The notes under the pieces were generated by a model, which saw only the letters and a program-made list of their open reading frames with translations, was not told the origin of the DNA and did no database searches. From contig CM075103.1 in the NCBI GenBank assembly GCA_037576195.1, positions 1,984,001 through 2,048,000 on the forward strand: DNA of 64,000 bases, in the 5' to 3' direction. Below are positions 59,801 to 64,000 of the stretch, in pieces (position 1 is the stretch's first letter; each line of letters opens with the position of its first letter). Both the position numbers and the translations under genes were made by a program. The DNA is from Phytoseiulus persimilis (lineage: Eukaryota; Arthropoda; Arachnida; Mesostigmata; Phytoseiidae).

Positions 59801-60807
59801 GAATTCTAGCCGAAAGAACTTTGCGACCAAACATCTCCACTTATTTGCCAGAGTTCGTTATCAGCGCAGTTCGTGCGGGCCGCAGTGGCCCTGGAGTGTT
59901 GCGAATCTTCCTGGGCTCGGGGTGCACCTCCACAACGAGTGGAGGAGCGAGCCAGTGGCCACAAAGGAGGAGTCCGAGCCGAGAAAGGTTTTTTTCTCCT
60001 CACTCAAGCTGCTTCCCCCTTATGAAGAATGGCTGGCTGGCTAGCTAGCAGGCGAACGGTCGGAGAATAGATGGTAAATAGCCGACCGGGCAGGCAGGCA
60101 GTCTATGGCAAAGACGACCCTTCACCCAAAGCTCCCCCAGCGGCGGTGACGAAGACGGTAGCCGCAGCGAATGCGTTCGCTGAACATTACGCACAGAGAC
60201 AGCTCGTAGCGTTTCTTCGTCCCTCCTCCCTTGCGAGCAAGGAAGCAAGTCAGCCAGCCAGGCTGGCCGCCCGCGTGCGGTCCGGCCGGGACGCAGTTTC
60301 GCGGGCCTTTTCGTAGGACACTGCACCGCAAAGTACAATAGCGAGACGACAATGAACGTATGGCTTTGATAGTCTCGGCAGAGTCGTCGTGCTTCTGCCA
60401 GCTACGATCCTTAGCGTCCCCCTCCCGGCTGGCCGACCCTCTGCTCCTCTTGCATTCCCCGTCTGTCGCCTCGGGTGAATGTACAAAAAATGGACGTCTC
60501 GTCTCCGGGATCGACAGTATTTTTTCGCTCCCTCAAACGGATGTTCCAGGCCGGGAAGTCGTCTGTTGTTTCGAGCACGTTCCGTTGGCTCCACTCGTGG
60601 TTTCCGTACGCGAACGGAGAGCTTTGATCGTAGATCTCAGCTCGAGGAGAGCGGCCCACTCGCCGGAAAAGCGAGCCTAGAATGCTAAACATCGATACGC
60701 TTTACTCTGAACCCGTCGAGAAGTCTTCTTTGGGGGCGGGCGAAACTACTCCCCTCCCCCTAATTCCTTTCCCCTGGCCCCCAGTTTCCGCCCGAACCCT
60801 CGACGGC

Positions 60808-60824
60808 GGGGGGGGGGGGGGGGG
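60808..60824 (+). repeat. Poly-G run (17)
   Basis: Seventeen consecutive G in a GC-rich context. Confidence 0.93.
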
Positions 60825-61306
60825 CCGTCGTTCGTTTGGTTTGTACGTCTGCCGGCTTCTCCACCCACGCTCGGTTCCCCAGGGAAGCAACCTGGAAAAG
60901 AGATGGACCTCTGATGGATCCGACTGGGATTCAATGGTAATAGACTTCAGCCTCGCGCGGGGCGCACCGCTGCTTCTTTCTTCTCCGTTTTCCACCTTCG
61001 AACGGAAGGACGGCCGGACGGCTCCCGAGGATGGGGATCTGATCCCCTCTCTCCCTCCTTTTTTCTTTTCGTTTTCCCTCTGCGCGAGCAGGCTTACCCC
61101 GAAAGTGTTTCACGTTGTGAATCCTCGTGGTGGTGGCTGTCCGCATGGCTGGCTGATTGTCTTCGGCACGGTTTCCCTATTTCCCCGAACGGGGTCGAAT
61201 TATATCTCTTGGTACCACCGGGTTCGCTCCATACTTCCTCGGAGAAACTGTGTTCGGACACATTTCGACGGCCGGATTATTGCAAGCTTCTGAGTGAAGG
61301 GGAGGG

Positions 61307-61338
61307 GTGAAGGCCGCCTCCTGGGAGGCGGCCTTCAC
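61307..61338. repeat. Inverted repeat, 15-nt arms with 2-nt spacer
   Basis: GTGAAGGCCGCCTCC, then TG, then the exact reverse complement GGAGGCGGCCTTCAC. As RNA the loop is too tight for a normal stem-loop, so the likely form is a DNA palindrome. Confidence 0.96.
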
Positions 61339-64000
61339 AACAAGGAGCTCCAGCCCGCGTCTCAGAAGTCCCTGGCTTCGAGCTTGATGAGTGCCGCCTT
61401 TGCAGAGAGAAAGACGCTCCAAACGATTCGGAGACGAGCTTCGATCGAGAGTGGAAAAGTAAGCGGTGTTCCGGGATAGCTCTATGCTGCGGGCTCCAAA
61501 GCAACTGGGCGGCTACATCGGTCGGACTCGATCAGGGGCATACCCGGTCGGCCTTTTGACAACGGGCTTCGATATCAGCGTCGCAATATGCCTCCGACGG
61601 TCCCGAGTGCGATAGCTGACGGCACTCTGGTCGCTCCGCTAACCAGTCAGTAAGTCAGCCAGCCAGCCAGTCGGTCAGCCGAGCATCTAAGCAGCCTGTA
61701 AGGGCACGCGCGTGCCATACCAGACCCGGCGAGATGTATGCAGCGAGCTCTGAGGATGCTCTGTCTGCCTGCCTTGGTTCGGTGCTATCGTCCTCTAACG
61801 GCCTTTGTGGAGAACGCTTTTGATCGACCGAGGGACGGACGGAGGGCCGAGTTTTCCGTGCGGTATCCTTTCGTCGGCGCTCCATCCTATCGGCCACGGC
61901 TGTTCCAACGTGCATGCGGTCGTCAATATTGTGGCAGTCATGCACCGAGCCAGCACTGCCGCGCGGAACATCCAGCGCCGGTTCCGACGCACAGCCGCCG
62001 TGACTCGATGGTCAGGAAGAGATCGTCTCGAGTGGACTCGTGCAACACCGAGCGTCACAAATAAACCGATCACCAGAAAGTCCAACCGGAGACTCGGGGA
62101 AACGAAACCGCTCTCTGCGGGTAGTGACGGAACGTGCAGCTTGGGTCCGAGGGTGTCCCCAAAAACGGTTGCGTCTTTCAAACTTGGACTGGAGCAGGGC
62201 GGGAAGCTATGGCCGATCAGAGTGGCAGATAGCGAGCAAGCCAGTCAGTTCACTTATCGGTGTGTGCAAAGAAGTCCCTCGCTGCATACCGATCACTAAG
62301 TGCCATTTAATATACATAGCTCGTCCCCAAAGTACGTGACAGACCCTTTCGGCAGGGAGACTCTCTTCCTTTGGGATAACCTGTTGTCTCCGAACCGGTC
62401 GGGCTTGTCCTTCTGATCGGCGTTCGGAGCGTCTTATTCCATGCCTTTCCGTTTCGAATCAGATCGGATCGGTGCCACCGTAGTCCCTCGGGGGGCGTTC
62501 GCCTACTTTTCCCCTCCCCCGCCGAAATCTCCTGCCGGAGACCCCTGCCGGGGACACCTGCCGAAGATCCCCGCCGTCGGTTGAACGCTGTCCCTGACGC
62601 GAGACGAGAAGCGTGAGATTCGGCGATGACAATGTCGTTTCCGGTGCGACACCCACTGCCATGACCCTAACCGAGTTAGCTCCTTCTTAAATCCTATCAG
62701 AAAGTGATTTTCTTGAGAGCTGTGGAGATCCAGAGGAGGGGTTCCAGCCGCAGGACCCCTGTCGTCGCAAGGCACGCCCTCGTCGGTCCTGGATGGGCAA
62801 ACCGAGCGTGAGCTCTCTTCGCCCATCTCTTTCAGACAATGAACAGCAGCTTCCAAGGACGATCGGAAAGACCGTCAGCGAGCGACTGCCACCAGTTGAG
62901 TAGGGATGCGGTACAATATCAGAGATACTCCTGTCTTTGCTTGGCGGTCCTCCCGCGCCGCGTGAATTATTTAAAAGCTCTTCAAGGGAGTCCGGCAACC
63001 AGCGACGGCAACGTCGTCGTCGGCGACGTTACTACTAGAAGCACGGATGGTATCGACATATCGGTCCGGTCGGCCGGTTGGCCGCCCGGCACCGAATTAC
63101 TAGGCATCACGTATGCGCATATCATCCTGGCGCTACCAGATCGCATACAAGTCTAACCCTGAACGACGAGCTCCTGACGGAAGCGGTTTTTTAACTCTTC
63201 CATTCACATGATCTATCGCTCAATATGGACTCGGCCGGCGACCTTCATCGAATCGCTCCGATAGAAACAGTTTTCATCGAACGAACGACACCACAAGAAA
63301 CCATTTCTCATTGAGCGAATAATTATGCAGGTCCGCTGAGCTCCATAACTTCGCTCGATGGCCCTCGCGCAAGACAATCGATATTCAATCGGGACGCCGC
63401 CGCCGCCAGAAGTCAGTTCGGTTGTTCTGAGGGACTCGCTCGGTCACTTTCCCGCTAAACTACCGCGAGGGCCCCGTCCGCCTCGCCGGGAAAAGATTTC
63501 GAGAGCTCGGTGCCGACTGTCGAGGGTCCTCCGTCCGAGCGACAAGTACTCTTGAAGCGTTGGGCGCTGCTTCTGCAACATCGACACCTCCGTTTTGTGC
63601 GAGCACAACTCGACGGGAAGTATTCCTCGGACGAGGGGAGAAGCTCCGAAACTTCTCAACGAGCGCTCGGCGAGTTGTCGAGGAGCAACAAGCGCCTCGT
63701 CTCCCGCCCGGCAGAGAACGGTTCGGCCATAACTGCCGACGAGGGGCTCAACCGATCGCTGTTTGCGACATTCCGAGGTCGAACTGGGAGAAAGGGGCGA
63801 GCACGAAACTCGCGCGGGAACCTATTTTCCACCGGAAGCCCCCGGTTTCCAACGAGAGTCAGCGAGACCTCCGAGGTCGCGACAACGGAGTCCGAAACGA
63901 GAGAGCGAAGCAGGGCTTCCGGAATATCTTGGGGAGCGTGTTGTCTGTCGACTCAAGAAACTCTCGTGCACAGTATGTTGGGAAACTTGAACGGCCCTTT

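Larger units (their letters stand above)
51057..64000. other. Gene-poor stretch to the window end, 12.9 kb
   Basis: No recognised gene. It contains the composite TCG/TTG array (51438-51461), an 11-T run (53996-54006), a G run (60808-60824), a 32-bp hairpin (61307-61338) and AGCC units near 61658-61675. Open frames near 57.9 kb and 59.2-59.4 kb look protein-like on both strands, but have no domain or splice support. Confidence 0.6.

Noticed and set aside
1..64000. tRNA, rRNA and known conserved microRNA genes
   Set aside because: I looked for tRNA arm patterns and well-known arthropod microRNA words by eye and found no convincing case. A covariance-model search would be decisive.

Overview
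The window is eukaryotic DNA, most likely from an arthropod or a related invertebrate. It holds one recognisable gene, broken into small exons joined by GT-AG introns, and a very large non-coding remainder. CpG-containing words (CGA, TCG, CGTC) are abundant and microsatellites are frequent, which suggests little loss of CpG to methylation. G+C looks slightly above half by eye. I cannot fix the lineage from the sequence; a mite or a crustacean would fit as well as anything else.

Layout. 1-3232: non-coding, 3' side of the gene (its next intron or beyond). 3233-14253: thirteen exons on the minus strand, adding up to 2739 nt (about 913 codons), which encode most of the ectodomain of a nephrin / Sticks-and-stones / Hibris type cell-adhesion protein. 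Read 5' to 3' (right to left) the domains are Ig1 (two exons), Ig2 (two), Ig3, Ig4, Ig5 (two), Ig6, a cysteine-less spacer, Ig7 (two) and Ig8. This is the nephrin order. The FN3 domain, membrane anchor and cytoplasmic tail are not in the window, and the signal-peptide exon is not securely placed. 14254-64000: about 50 kb with no gene I can recognise. It is probably a long first intron and/or upstream sequence, with many short tandem repeats and homopolymer runs, one 24-bp perfect palindrome, one 32-bp hairpin and a few exon-like open segments of unknown status.

How it works together. There is no operon or gene cluster. The thirteen exons make one transcript. All introns between domains are phase 1, and splicing keeps the frame open through all thirteen exons, which is the main support for the model. 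The family acts in cell-cell recognition, such as myoblast fusion and the nephrocyte or podocyte filtration diaphragm, by binding Kirre/Rst/NEPH-type partners on opposing cells.

I found no previously undescribed system that I can support. The most useful leads are the missing 5' exon (a candidate lies at 15565-15640), three unexplained exon-like segments on the minus strand, the palindrome at 32.7 kb and the mixed GAC/AAC repeat arrays.
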